This document shows positions 16,349-21,712 of a stretch of 49,525 bases of DNA, one piece after another. The first letter of the stretch is position 1; every line of letters begins with the position of its first letter. Source of the DNA: SFWF01 sp045636705 (GTDB lineage: Bacteria > Bacillota > Clostridia > Oscillospirales > Acutalibacteraceae); NCBI GenBank assembly GCA_045636705.1, contig JAZTYA010000024.1, forward strand, positions 1 to 49,525, written 5' to 3'. Made by a program: the position numbers and the translations under genes. Under the pieces are notes generated by a model. That model searched no databases. It worked only from the letters and a program-made list of their open reading frames with translations, and was not told the DNA's origin.

Positions 16349-16906
16349 TTATTTGCCTCCATACGGTGTTGCTAATTGTATGTGTCCTTCTGGTCGTACC
16401 ATCCAACCGGTTATAAAAGATACCGCACCTTCTTGGTCTTTTCGAGGAATTTTTACTCTTATACTTATTCTCTGACCGTACTCATCCAAAAGACCCGTTT
16501 CATAAGCACCTGAAATATAATTTTCTAAGCCTTGCTTCTCAATTTCACTTTGCAACCACTTTCCGTCTTTCATTGTATAACCCCAACTTTCAAACAAATA
16601 TTTCTTAGTGTCAGTATATCGTCCTTCTGTATTGAATAAGTATATATCAAATTTACTATAATCACTATCAGCTGTGCATTTGGTTAATACATCATTATAC
16701 GATATATCTTCCAAGATACAATGACAAAATGGATGATGTGGCCATTTAGGTGCCTTTTCCTTAAAAAACCAACATTCATCAAGCATTAAACATGCCTCAC
16801 AATGTTTATCACTTAAATTGCGGTGAATCCATTTTTTCCACAGCGGTGTAGCAGGTGCTTCCTTTCCCCATACTCCTGCAGAGAACAATTCGCTTAAAAA
16901 GTCCAT
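16349..16906 (-). CDS. Compact polymorphic-toxin-like protein (Cys/His N-terminal domain plus DUF6883-like C-terminus)
   Basis: A 185-residue protein in two parts. Residues 1-70 end in a Cys/His cluster (KWIHRNLSDKHCEACLML, then HHPFCHC), like the metal-binding tail of phage head-morphogenesis (MuF/gp7) proteins. The rest (KYLFESWGYTMKDGKWL, LDEYGQRISIRVKIPR, FITGWMVRPEGHIQLATPY) resembles DUF6883, a family seen at toxin C-termini. The same type of N-terminal domain occurs at 18686..18883 before a barnase-like RNase, which supports a shared toxin architecture. AAAGGAG precedes the ATG. Activity is unproven. A small DUF4926-like gene follows as candidate immunity. Confidence 0.72.
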   Translation of the reverse strand: MDFLSELFSAGVWGKEAPATPLWKKWIHRNLSDKHCEACLMLDECWFFKEKAPKWPHHPFCHCILEDISYNDVLTKCTADSDYSKFDIYLFNTEGRYTDTKKYLFESWGYTMKDGKWLQSEIEKQGLENYISGAYETGLLDEYGQRISIRVKIPRKDQEGAVSFITGWMVRPEGHIQLATPYGGK

Positions 16907-16971
16907 TTTTATAATACTCCTTTACAATAAAATTTGCAAACTTTATTATAAAGTGTTTTATCTATATATGA

Positions 16972-17004
16972 CAGGACAAAAATTGCAAAATAAGGACATC
17001 TTTT
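16972..17004. repeat. Leader repeat shared with the barnase locus, copy 1
   Basis: Upstream of the DUF6883-like gene, the plus strand reads AGGACAAAAATTGCAAAATA then AGGACATCTTTT. Nearly the same sequence occurs at 18956..18985 upstream of the second toxin module, at a comparable distance from its start. Confidence 0.75.
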
Positions 17005-17152
17005 GGATAATTGTAAGGCACAGCGTGTCGCTTTATTGTTCCTATCAATTTTTTGACCTATGTGTTTGAAGTCCTACATATTAGTTATAATTTGTCGGCA
17101 AAGATGACACCGATACTTCTCACCTATTACTTATTACTTTAAATGTCGGGTG

Positions 17153-17269
17153 GGTACTCTGCGTCGGCAAAGTTTTGACCGCTCCGAGCGGTGCCCAAAA
17201 TTATTTGCCTTACTCGAGACTTTGGCAGTCCAATACGCCTATCGCGGCGGCTTGGCTGCGTCGCCGAAC
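17153..17269 (-). repeat. tRNA-associated element, copy F (near tRNA-Tyr)
   Basis: Read leftward it starts GGTTCGGCGACGCAGCC, passes GGACTGCCAAAGTCTCGAG, forms a long hairpin (GGGCACCG / CGGTC with A/T arms) and ends GACGCAGAGTACC. The insert inside the pseudo-tRNA at 10781..10955 has the same order of conserved blocks. It is therefore a second copy of the same element. The gap 16907..17352 otherwise holds only the toxin-gene leader, an imperfect T-arm-like inverted repeat at about 17285-17310, and the tRNA-Tyr terminator. Confidence 0.78.
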
Positions 17270-17312
17270 CTTTTGCCTTTGGCAAAAGATTCAAATCTGG
17301 ATAACCCATTCT

Positions 17313-17355
17313 AACCAAACAAAAAAGACACCATAAAGGTGTCTTTTTTGTTTGG
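17313..17355. terminator. Terminator of tRNA-Tyr
   Basis: A perfect 19-bp inverted repeat (ACCAAACAAAAAAGACACC and its complement) with a 5-base loop. The outer bases of the stem include part of the tRNA-Tyr CCA end. Confidence 0.92.
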
Positions 17356-17437
17356 TGGGAGAGGGTGGATTCGAACCACCGAAGCTGAAAGCAGCAGATT
17401 TACAGTCTGTCCCCTTTGGCCACTCGGGAACTCTCCC
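17353..17437 (-). tRNA. tRNA-Tyr (anticodon GTA)
   Basis: Minus-strand class II tRNA with acceptor GGGAGAG / CTCTCCC, anticodon stem CAGACTGTAAATCTG containing GTA, a long variable arm (CTGCTTTCAGC region), T-arm GGTGGTTCGAATCCACC, discriminator A and encoded CCA. Length is 85 nt, normal for tRNA-Tyr. Confidence 0.97.
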
Positions 17438-17469
17438 AAATATTTAGCCGTCCTTTGACGGCAAGAATG

Positions 17470-17498
17470 ATTATAGCATAGTTGTTTTGTGGTGTCAA
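17470..17498 (-). promoter_or_regulatory. Promoter of tRNA-Tyr
   Basis: On the minus strand TTGACA and TATAAT are separated by exactly 17 bases. A small hairpin GCCGTC/GACGGC lies between it and the tRNA 5' end. Confidence 0.88.
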
Positions 17499-17539
17499 GC
17501 AAATTTTATATTATTTTTTTAAAAATATTAATAATTTTC

Positions 17540-17568
17540 TTGACAAAAAGATTTAGCTATGATATATT
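17540..17568 (+). promoter_or_regulatory. Promoter of tRNA-Thr
   Basis: TTGACA, 17 bases, TATATT, with the tRNA 5' end 15 bases after the -10 element. Confidence 0.85.
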
Positions 17569-17582
17569 ATTTAGGCACTCGT

Positions 17583-17658
17583 GCTGGTGTAGCTCAGTTG
17601 GTAGAGCAGCTGATTTGTAATCAGCAGGTCGGGGGTTCAAGTCCGTCCACCAGCTCCA
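17583..17658 (+). tRNA. tRNA-Thr (anticodon TGT)
   Basis: Acceptor GCTGGTG / CACCAGC, D-arm GCTCAGTTGGTAGAGC, anticodon stem GCTGA / TCAGC around TTTGTAA, T-arm GGGGGTTCAAGTCCGTC, discriminator T and encoded CCA. All arms are intact. Confidence 0.97.
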
Positions 17659-17661
17659 AAA
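17639..17661 (+). repeat. tRNA-Thr 3'-end direct repeat, left copy
   Basis: The last part of tRNA-Thr from the T-loop through CCA plus AAA (AAGTCCGTCCACCAGC then TCCAAAA) recurs exactly at 17807..17829. The 23-bp identity has the form of an attachment-site duplication. Confidence 0.85.
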
Positions 17662-17664
17662 TAA

Positions 17665-17703
17665 AAGGAATCAACATTTTTGTTGGTTCCTTATTATTTT
17701 TTT
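17665..17703 (+). terminator. Terminator of tRNA-Thr
   Basis: Stem AAGGAATCAAC / GTTGGTTCCTT with one mismatch and an ATTTTT loop, followed by ATTATTTTTTT. Confidence 0.88.
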
Positions 17704-17829
17704 GAAAGATTTTAGCAGGACTTGAAACGACCTCCAAACTTTACGAGTGAAACGAGTAAAAAGTTTGGGAGAACAGTCCAGTGGACTGTTCGATAGCCGG
17801 AGAGGAAAGTCCGTCCACCAGCTCCAAAA
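17704..17829 (+). repeat. tRNA-associated insert ending in a second tRNA-Thr 3' end
   Basis: After the tRNA-Thr terminator comes a T-arm-like sequence in inverted orientation (GGACTTGAAACGACCT). It is followed by a hairpin CCAAACTT / AAGTTTGG, a second hairpin AACAGTCC / GGACTGTT, and then the exact 23-bp tRNA-Thr 3' end (17807..17829). There is no ORF. The layout parallels the copies beside both tRNA-Arg genes, although the inserted sequence is not obviously homologous to the E/F core. Confidence 0.75.
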
Positions 17830-17864
17830 CAAAAGCACTTCTTAGGAAGTGCTTTTTTGTTTTG
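17824..17864. terminator. Terminator after the duplicated tRNA-Thr 3' end
   Basis: Stem CCAAAACAAAAGCACTTC with its complement around a TTAG loop, containing T-runs. It includes the CCA of the duplicated 3' end, just as the tRNA-Tyr terminator does. Confidence 0.88.
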
Positions 17865-17869
17865 GAAAT

Positions 17870-18003
17870 GAAGCGTTCCCTTGCGGGAACACGAAGCACC
17901 CTTCGGCTATGAAGCCGCTTCGCTAGTGAAGTGTGCCTTACGGCACGATAAGGAACGCTTCGTTAAAAGCAGCACCAAATTCACTAGCCGAATCAGGTGC
18001 TGT
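17870..18003. repeat. Multi-hairpin array C
   Basis: Outer arms GAAGCGTTCC (17870-17879) and GGAACGCTTC (17952-17961) enclose small hairpins (GTTCCC/GGGAAC, GTGCC/GGCAC and others), with GAAGC-like separators. A terminator-type stem CAGCACC / GGTGCTG follows. The loop of that last stem (TTCACTAGCCGAA) is complementary to two pieces of the array, TTCGGCTA and CTAGTGAA. The final stem also serves as terminator for the leftward barstar gene. No ORF is visible. Confidence 0.72.
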
Positions 18004-18020
18004 TTTATTTATAAAATCAC

Positions 18021-18308
18021 TTAGTCGATAACTTCAAAAGAAAAGGATTCTAAACTATGCTTTTTTCGGAAATCTACATTTCTCTCCAATATCTTATGAA
18101 TTTTAGGCAGAAATAATGCCAATTCTTCCGACAAACTGCTTTCCCCTTTTATAATTACTTTATTTGCATCACATTCGCTCCAAAGCAAATCCCAAAAAGC
18201 GCTCCAATTTTCCCCATACCAATCGGGAAAGCCAAAAGATTCTTTTATTCTTTTATGAAGTTCATCCAAATACTTGCACCCCGTCAAATCTAATACTATT
18301 GTTTTCAT
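18021..18308 (-). CDS. Barstar-family ribonuclease inhibitor
   Basis: A 95-residue protein of the barstar family, which blocks barnase-like RNases by covering the active site. The central helix motif FPDWYGENWSAFWDLLWS matches the family pattern YYGENxxAxWD; the aspartate equivalent to Bacillus barstar Asp39 (FWD) is present. The residue equivalent to Asp35 is a serine here. The N-terminal strand KTIVLDLTG and C-terminal FSFEVID are typical. It starts 8 bp after the barnase-like gene ends and is thus its immunity partner. The transcript probably ends at the last stem of hairpin array C. Confidence 0.93.
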   Translation of the reverse strand: MKTIVLDLTGCKYLDELHKRIKESFGFPDWYGENWSAFWDLLWSECDANKVIIKGESSLSEELALFLPKIHKILERNVDFRKKHSLESFSFEVID

Positions 18309-18316
18309 TTTTCCTC

Positions 18317-18667
18317 CTAAACAATTTCAAAAAACGTTCTGTAATGGTCGTATGTTACAAATATCAGTCCATCGTTTGACCACAATATCCTTTGCGAATT
18401 ACGTTTGCCTTTTTTATAATTTATGTCTGCTTCATACCAAATTCTCTCTTTAGAACTCGGTAAATGTCCATCTTCATTATCATAGGTTCCCATAATCAAC
18501 ATTTTACCAGGGACAAAATTCGAAACCCACTTACCTGGTTCCCAACCATTTTTCAAAGCCTCTTCAAGTTTTGTATAATAGCTTGGTAACTTTGATTCAT
18601 ACTTTAACATCCAATCCGCGCCGTCTTTCTTGTTTGTCGTGGCTGTTCCTGCTTTTACCGTTACCAT
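18317..18667 (-). CDS. Barnase-like ribonuclease toxin domain
   Basis: A 116-residue barnase-type guanyl RNase. It keeps the catalytic Glu (WYEADINY, Bacillus barnase Glu73), the two arginines (KGKRNSQR, Arg83 and Arg87) and the His (YDHYRTF, His102), plus the KLPxYY...GW start. The residue equivalent to Arg59 (SNREG in barnase) is Glu here (DNEDG). No ribosome binding site precedes MVTVKAG. It lies in the same frame as the upstream Cys/His domain ORF, separated by TGA, four sense codons, TAA and one codon, so it looks like the C-terminal half of a split protein. Barstar follows immediately. Confidence 0.9.
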   Translation of the reverse strand: MVTVKAGTATTNKKDGADWMLKYESKLPSYYTKLEEALKNGWEPGKWVSNFVPGKMLIMGTYDNEDGHLPSSKERIWYEADINYKKGKRNSQRILWSNDGLIFVTYDHYRTFFEIV

Positions 18668-18685
18668 AATTTAAATTTCACAACG

Positions 18686-18883
18686 TCAATTAGGATGAAC
18701 CTTCGGCTCTTGTTCTGGGATTTCATAAATATTCCAAACTTGTCCATGCATTTTTCTACAGACCGTACAAGTTTTTAAATCTAGTCTTGATATCCAATTC
18801 TTATAATTTGTACTCTGCCCAAATTCAGGATTCCAACTAGAACCGTTAATAATTTGTAACAGCAAAAACGCAAAAGCATCCAT
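18686..18883 (-). pseudogene. N-terminal Cys/His domain of the barnase toxin, cut by an in-frame stop
   Basis: A 65-residue reading frame starting at MDAFAFLLLQI after a strong AGGAGGTGG site. Its second half (NYKNWISRLDLKTCTVCRKM, then EPKVHPN) is the metal-binding motif of phage MuF/gp7-type proteins, which normally ends HPNCRC. Here the expected Cys codon is TGA and the next codons read Arg-Cys-Glu-Ile before a TAA. Both stops are in the frame of the barnase domain 19 bases further on. The simplest reading is one toxin gene (18883 to 18317) broken by two nonsense codons. A two-cistron arrangement is the alternative. Confidence 0.75.
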
Positions 18884-18955
18884 TCTTCCACCTCCTTTAT
18901 AATAAACTTGTAAAATTTTACAAGACTATTATAAGATGAAAAATGCGAATGCGAA

Positions 18956-18985
18956 AGGACATAAATGCAAAAAACGGACATCTTT
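18956..18985. repeat. Leader repeat shared with the DUF6883-like locus, copy 2
   Basis: Reads AGGACATAAATGCAAAAA then ACGGACATCTTT on the plus strand, matching 16972..17004. A palindrome TTGTAAAATTTTACAA lies between it and the toxin start, with a TATAAT-like element beside it. Confidence 0.75.
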
Positions 18986-19012
18986 ATCGTATATTAACTA
19001 CAAAACGATAAA

Positions 19013-20389
19013 TTATTCCCCTTTTCCTTCAAGTTCTCTATATTCTTTAGTTTTCCATTTGCCGGTAAAGTACATAACTGCAGCAAAGATAAGCTCGGTA
19101 AGGTATGCCCCCGAAAGGGATAAATGCACGCTGTAAATTCTAAGTTCTTGCGGTAATACAGCAAACAAAATATTTGCATAAACCACATAAGATATAGCGT
19201 AGATTAAGGTTGATATAAACATCAGTCTTCCATTGCCTACTGCACGGAAAATGCCGTGCAAAAGGTTGTTAAAGACATTAAAGAGCAAAAAGGGGAACAA
19301 AAACCTTATATTATTTATGCTGACAATAAAGCTCTCGGCATCTTCTTTAGGGTCTAAAAACATCGAAGTAAACTGCGGAGCAAAGAGTATAAGAAGACCC
19401 ATTGTTATCCCGAACAAGAGGAGTCCTTGTGTTACACCGATTCGAATGCCCTCTTTGATTTTATCGAGCCTTTTAGCTCCCATCGCCTGTGCAACAAGGT
19501 TTGTGTTTGCCTTACTTGAGCCTTGGTAAACTGCCGTTACAATTCTGCGGCCCTTGTTTGCGATAGAATATCCCGACAAGGCAGGGGTTGAGCAGGTGTT
19601 TACAAGAGGAGATACTATTGCCGTACTTCCCATCATTGTCATCTGCTGAAGCATTGAGGGTAGTCCGTAGTCGAAGGCTAATTTCAGCTCACTTAAAACG
19701 AACTTAATACCTTTAAGTGAAATTCCCATTCCTTTAAATAGACGGATATAAATAACAAAATAGAAAATTACAACTACAAGGTTTGAAATTATTGAGGAAA
19801 GCGCGCTATATTCAATACCTTTATCCAGTTTTACTAAAAACAAATAATTTAAAGCAACATTACAAAGTCCGCTAAAGACCGAAGCGATAAGCGGCATTCT
19901 TGTCATTCCCATACTGTTGGAAATATAGATAAATCCCCAGTTAAACTGAAATATAACGAGCCCTGATATAAAGGTTGTAAAATACGCCTTAGCTTCATCA
20001 TAAATATCGGCGCCAACATTTAAAAGGTCAAAAATCTGGTCGCAGAAAATGTTGCAGGTAAGAGAAACAATTAATGCTAAAACGGCAGAAAGTATGAAAT
20101 TGACCTTTATGACATTGAGCATTTTTTGATGCTCATCCTTGCCGAATAAATGCGAAACATAAATAGCCACACCGGTCAAATATCCCCAGAAAATAGCATC
20201 TATAAAATCGAGCAGCTGCGAGGTCGTAGCGGTGGCCGCAAAGGCATGACTTCCAACGAAGTTTCCTATCATCATAGAGTTAACTATTCCATAAGACTGT
20301 GAGAGAAGTGAGGACAAAATAAGAGGTATCGCAAAAAGCAGATACTTCTTTCGCATATTGCCTTCATAAAGTTTTTCAGGTCGTTTCAA
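19013..20389 (-). CDS. MATE-family efflux transporter
   Basis: A twelve-helix transporter of the MATE superfamily (458 aa), which exports cationic drugs or metabolites using sodium or proton gradients. Typical features are the N-terminal GNMRKKYLLFAIPLILSSL, MIGNFVGSHAFAAT and a matching second half from about residue 230. The start is a TTG (LKRPEKLYEG) preceded by GAGGGTG; a consensus promoter lies just upstream inside the longer ATG-initiated frame, which argues against that longer start. The gene stands alone and its substrate is unknown. Confidence in the family is high and in the exact start moderate. Confidence 0.93.
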   Translation of the reverse strand: MKRPEKLYEGNMRKKYLLFAIPLILSSLLSQSYGIVNSMMIGNFVGSHAFAATATTSQLLDFIDAIFWGYLTGVAIYVSHLFGKDEHQKMLNVIKVNFILSAVLALIVSLTCNIFCDQIFDLLNVGADIYDEAKAYFTTFISGLVIFQFNWGFIYISNSMGMTRMPLIASVFSGLCNVALNYLFLVKLDKGIEYSALSSIISNLVVVIFYFVIYIRLFKGMGISLKGIKFVLSELKLAFDYGLPSMLQQMTMMGSTAIVSPLVNTCSTPALSGYSIANKGRRIVTAVYQGSSKANTNLVAQAMGAKRLDKIKEGIRIGVTQGLLLFGITMGLLILFAPQFTSMFLDPKEDAESFIVSINNIRFLFPFLLFNVFNNLLHGIFRAVGNGRLMFISTLIYAISYVVYANILFAVLPQELRIYSVHLSLSGAYLTELIFAAVMYFTGKWKTKEYRELEGKGE

Positions 20390-20423
20390 GTAAACACCCT
20401 CTTTTGTGATTAAACTAAAAAAG

Positions 20424-20452
20424 ATTATACAGCAAGTAACGGTAAAATGCAA
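20424..20452 (-). promoter_or_regulatory. Promoter of the MATE gene
   Basis: On the minus strand TTGCAT and TATAAT are separated by 17 bases, about 35 bases before the chosen TTG start. Confidence 0.8.
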
Positions 20453-20471
20453 GAAGAAGAGGATGAATGTA

Positions 20472-20698
20472 ATCAATTCCGCAAGGAATTGCATATCATC
20501 AAAACGAAGTGCTGTATATAATCAAGACAACGTCTTGTATATCATCATTGCGAAAGTTTTATTTATACACGCTAACGCGTGATGATATACAGTCCTTACG
20601 GACTGATGAGATACAACAATAGCCTCGCTATTGTTGATGATATACCATCGCTTTCGCAATGGATAAAAAAATAGACTTGCTTTTGCAAGTCTATTTTT
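20472..20698. repeat. Multi-hairpin array B
   Basis: A series of stems (AATTCC/GGAATT, CAAGAC/GTCTTG, CACGC/GCGTG, AGTCC/GGACT, AACAATAG/CTATTGTT) is divided by a ten-base separator. The separator reads GCATATCATC or GTATATCATC in the left half and GATGATATAC (or GATGAGATAC) in the right half. ATTGCGAAAG (left) and CTTTCGCAAT (right) pair across the array. It ends with a terminator stem AATAGACTTGC / GCAAGTCTATT that abuts the partial tRNA-Arg 3' end. The design is that of array A with different separators. No ORF is visible. Confidence 0.82.
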
Positions 20699-20715
20699 TG
20701 GCCCGCCCGAAGGGA
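20697..20715 (-). repeat. Duplicated 3' end of tRNA-Arg(CCG)
   Basis: Nineteen bases identical to 20906..20924: the CCA, discriminator, acceptor 3' strand and start of the T-stem, read leftward. The rest of the tRNA is not present. The break point is in the T-arm, as in the pseudo-tRNA at 10781..10955. Confidence 0.85.
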
Positions 20716-20880
20716 CCGACCGTCTGCTTCGCATACTTATGGCTTGCCGACCCAATTTCTTCGAAATTCGGTACCCGTCTTCACCGCTCTGTCTAAAAAA
20801 CAGTGTCCCACACTGTTTTTCTTCACGACAGACCCTCGCGGGTTCGAATCCCTTGTTTTACGAAGAAATATAAAGAGCGG
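20716..20880 (-). repeat. tRNA-associated insert next to tRNA-Arg(CCG)
   Basis: Between the two copies of the tRNA 3' end, read leftward, is a palindromic T-arm-like block (GGGATTCGAACCCGCGAGG). It is followed by a hairpin AAAAACAGTGT / ACACTGTTTTT inside a wider GTCTGTC / GACAGA pairing, a block GGTACCGAATTTCGAAG, and then the partial tRNA end. It has no ORF. The general plan matches elements E and F, but sequence identity to them is not clear. Confidence 0.65.
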
Positions 20881-20903
20881 CATCTTACGACGCCGCTCTT
20901 TAA
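20874..20903. terminator. Terminator of tRNA-Arg(CCG)
   Basis: Stem AAAGAGCGGC / GCCGCTCTTT with an ATCTTACGAC loop lies directly downstream of the tRNA on the minus strand. Confidence 0.85.
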
Positions 20904-20907
20904 TATT

Positions 20908-20984
20908 TGGCCCGCCCGAAGGGATTCGAACCCCCGTTCTTCAGAATCGGAATCTGCTGCGTTATCCAGCTGCGCCACGGACGG
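20908..20984 (-). tRNA. tRNA-Arg (anticodon CCG)
   Basis: Minus-strand tRNA with acceptor CCGTCCG / CGGGCGG (one G-T pair), D-arm GCGCAGCTGGATAACGC, anticodon loop TTCCGAT, T-arm GGGGGTTCGAATCCCTT, discriminator G and encoded CCA. The first base pair of the anticodon stem is mismatched (G-A), otherwise the arms pair well. Confidence 0.92.
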
Positions 20985-20999
20985 ATTTATTTACTCCAC

Positions 21000-21028
21000 A
21001 TTTTATCATAAAAAAATATTTTAGTCAA
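21000..21028 (-). promoter_or_regulatory. Promoter of tRNA-Arg(CCG)
   Basis: On the minus strand TTGACT and TAAAAT are separated by 17 bases, 16 bases before the tRNA. Confidence 0.8.
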
Positions 21029-21085
21029 CGAATAGCTTGTATATAAAAACTCCCCTTTCCGCATAATATTTATGGTGAAAGAATT

Positions 21086-21703
21086 ATGAAAAAAAGAAGA
21101 TGGACTACCGTCCTTTTAACTCTTTGTATGTCGCTTGGAATTTTTACTCTTTTAGGGCTTATTTTTTTGCCTTTAGCGTTAAAAGAATCCGCTTCTCCAA
21201 CCGCCGAAAACAAAACCGACGTTCCATATATGTCAAATCCTCAAAGCAGTGGTGTTTTGTACCTATCCGACGATGGTTCAGGCGCCCTTGTTTTTCTTAA
21301 CTTTGATGCTAAAACTACCGTGGTTAACCTGTTTTTATCCGATGCCGAAAATTCTGCTATGGCGACAGGGTATGAAATAAATTACACCATCCGCGGGAGC
21401 GACTCTTTTTTGTGCGATTTTTGTGACCGCCTTGGCGGAATTAGCCTTACAGAAAACGGTGTGCAGTCACACTTTTCAGGCGCAGCTTTAAAGCAAAAAT
21501 TAGCGGATGCTTCAACCCTTGAAGAAAAGGCAAAAATTTCCGAAGGCTTTTTTAAAAAATTTTCCAAAATAGACTTGTCAATGAAGGATTTTCAGTTTAT
21601 AATTGAAAACACGAAAACAACCTTGAATTTTCCGGTTTGTTTTTCTTGGAAAGACGTCTTAAAAGACACCGTTTCGAACTATACTTTTGAAAACGATTTT
21701 TAA
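21086..21703 (+). CDS. Hypothetical membrane-anchored exported protein
   Basis: A 205-residue protein with one N-terminal membrane helix (about 8-32) after a KKRRW positive start, then an extracytoplasmic domain. The stretch GVLYLSDDGSGALVFLNFDA and later TIRGSDSFLCDFCDRLGG recall, weakly, the start of LytR-CpsA-Psr domains, but the catalytic arginines of that family are not seen. I do not assign a family. GGTGAAAG precedes the ATG. The next gene, a transglutaminase-like lipoprotein, begins 9 bp downstream and a 31-residue ORF follows that, so this is the first gene of a small operon of envelope proteins. Confidence 0.78.
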   Translation: MKKRRWTTVLLTLCMSLGIFTLLGLIFLPLALKESASPTAENKTDVPYMSNPQSSGVLYLSDDGSGALVFLNFDAKTTVVNLFLSDAENSAMATGYEINYTIRGSDSFLCDFCDRLGGISLTENGVQSHFSGAALKQKLADASTLEEKAKISEGFFKKFSKIDLSMKDFQFIIENTKTTLNFPVCFSWKDVLKDTVSNYTFENDF

Positions 21704-21712
21704 AGGGGTGAG

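Noticed and set aside
17795..17829. Similarity to RNase P RNA (AGAGGAAAGTCC before the duplicated tRNA-Thr end)
   Set aside because: The match is only about 12 bases; the following bases are an exact copy of the tRNA-Thr 3' end, and no other conserved RNase P RNA regions are present.
18686..18688. UGA recoding (selenocysteine or Trp) in the split toxin
   Set aside because: The position is normally Cys and a second in-frame stop (TAA) follows four codons later; UGA is used as a normal stop elsewhere, for example at 45949.
20390..20494. Longer N-terminus for the MATE transporter starting at the upstream ATG
   Set aside because: A consensus promoter lies inside this stretch and a ribosome binding site precedes the TTG at 20389.
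21086..21703. Assignment as a LytR-CpsA-Psr transferase
   Set aside because: Only a weak resemblance at the start; the conserved arginine and aspartate motifs are missing.
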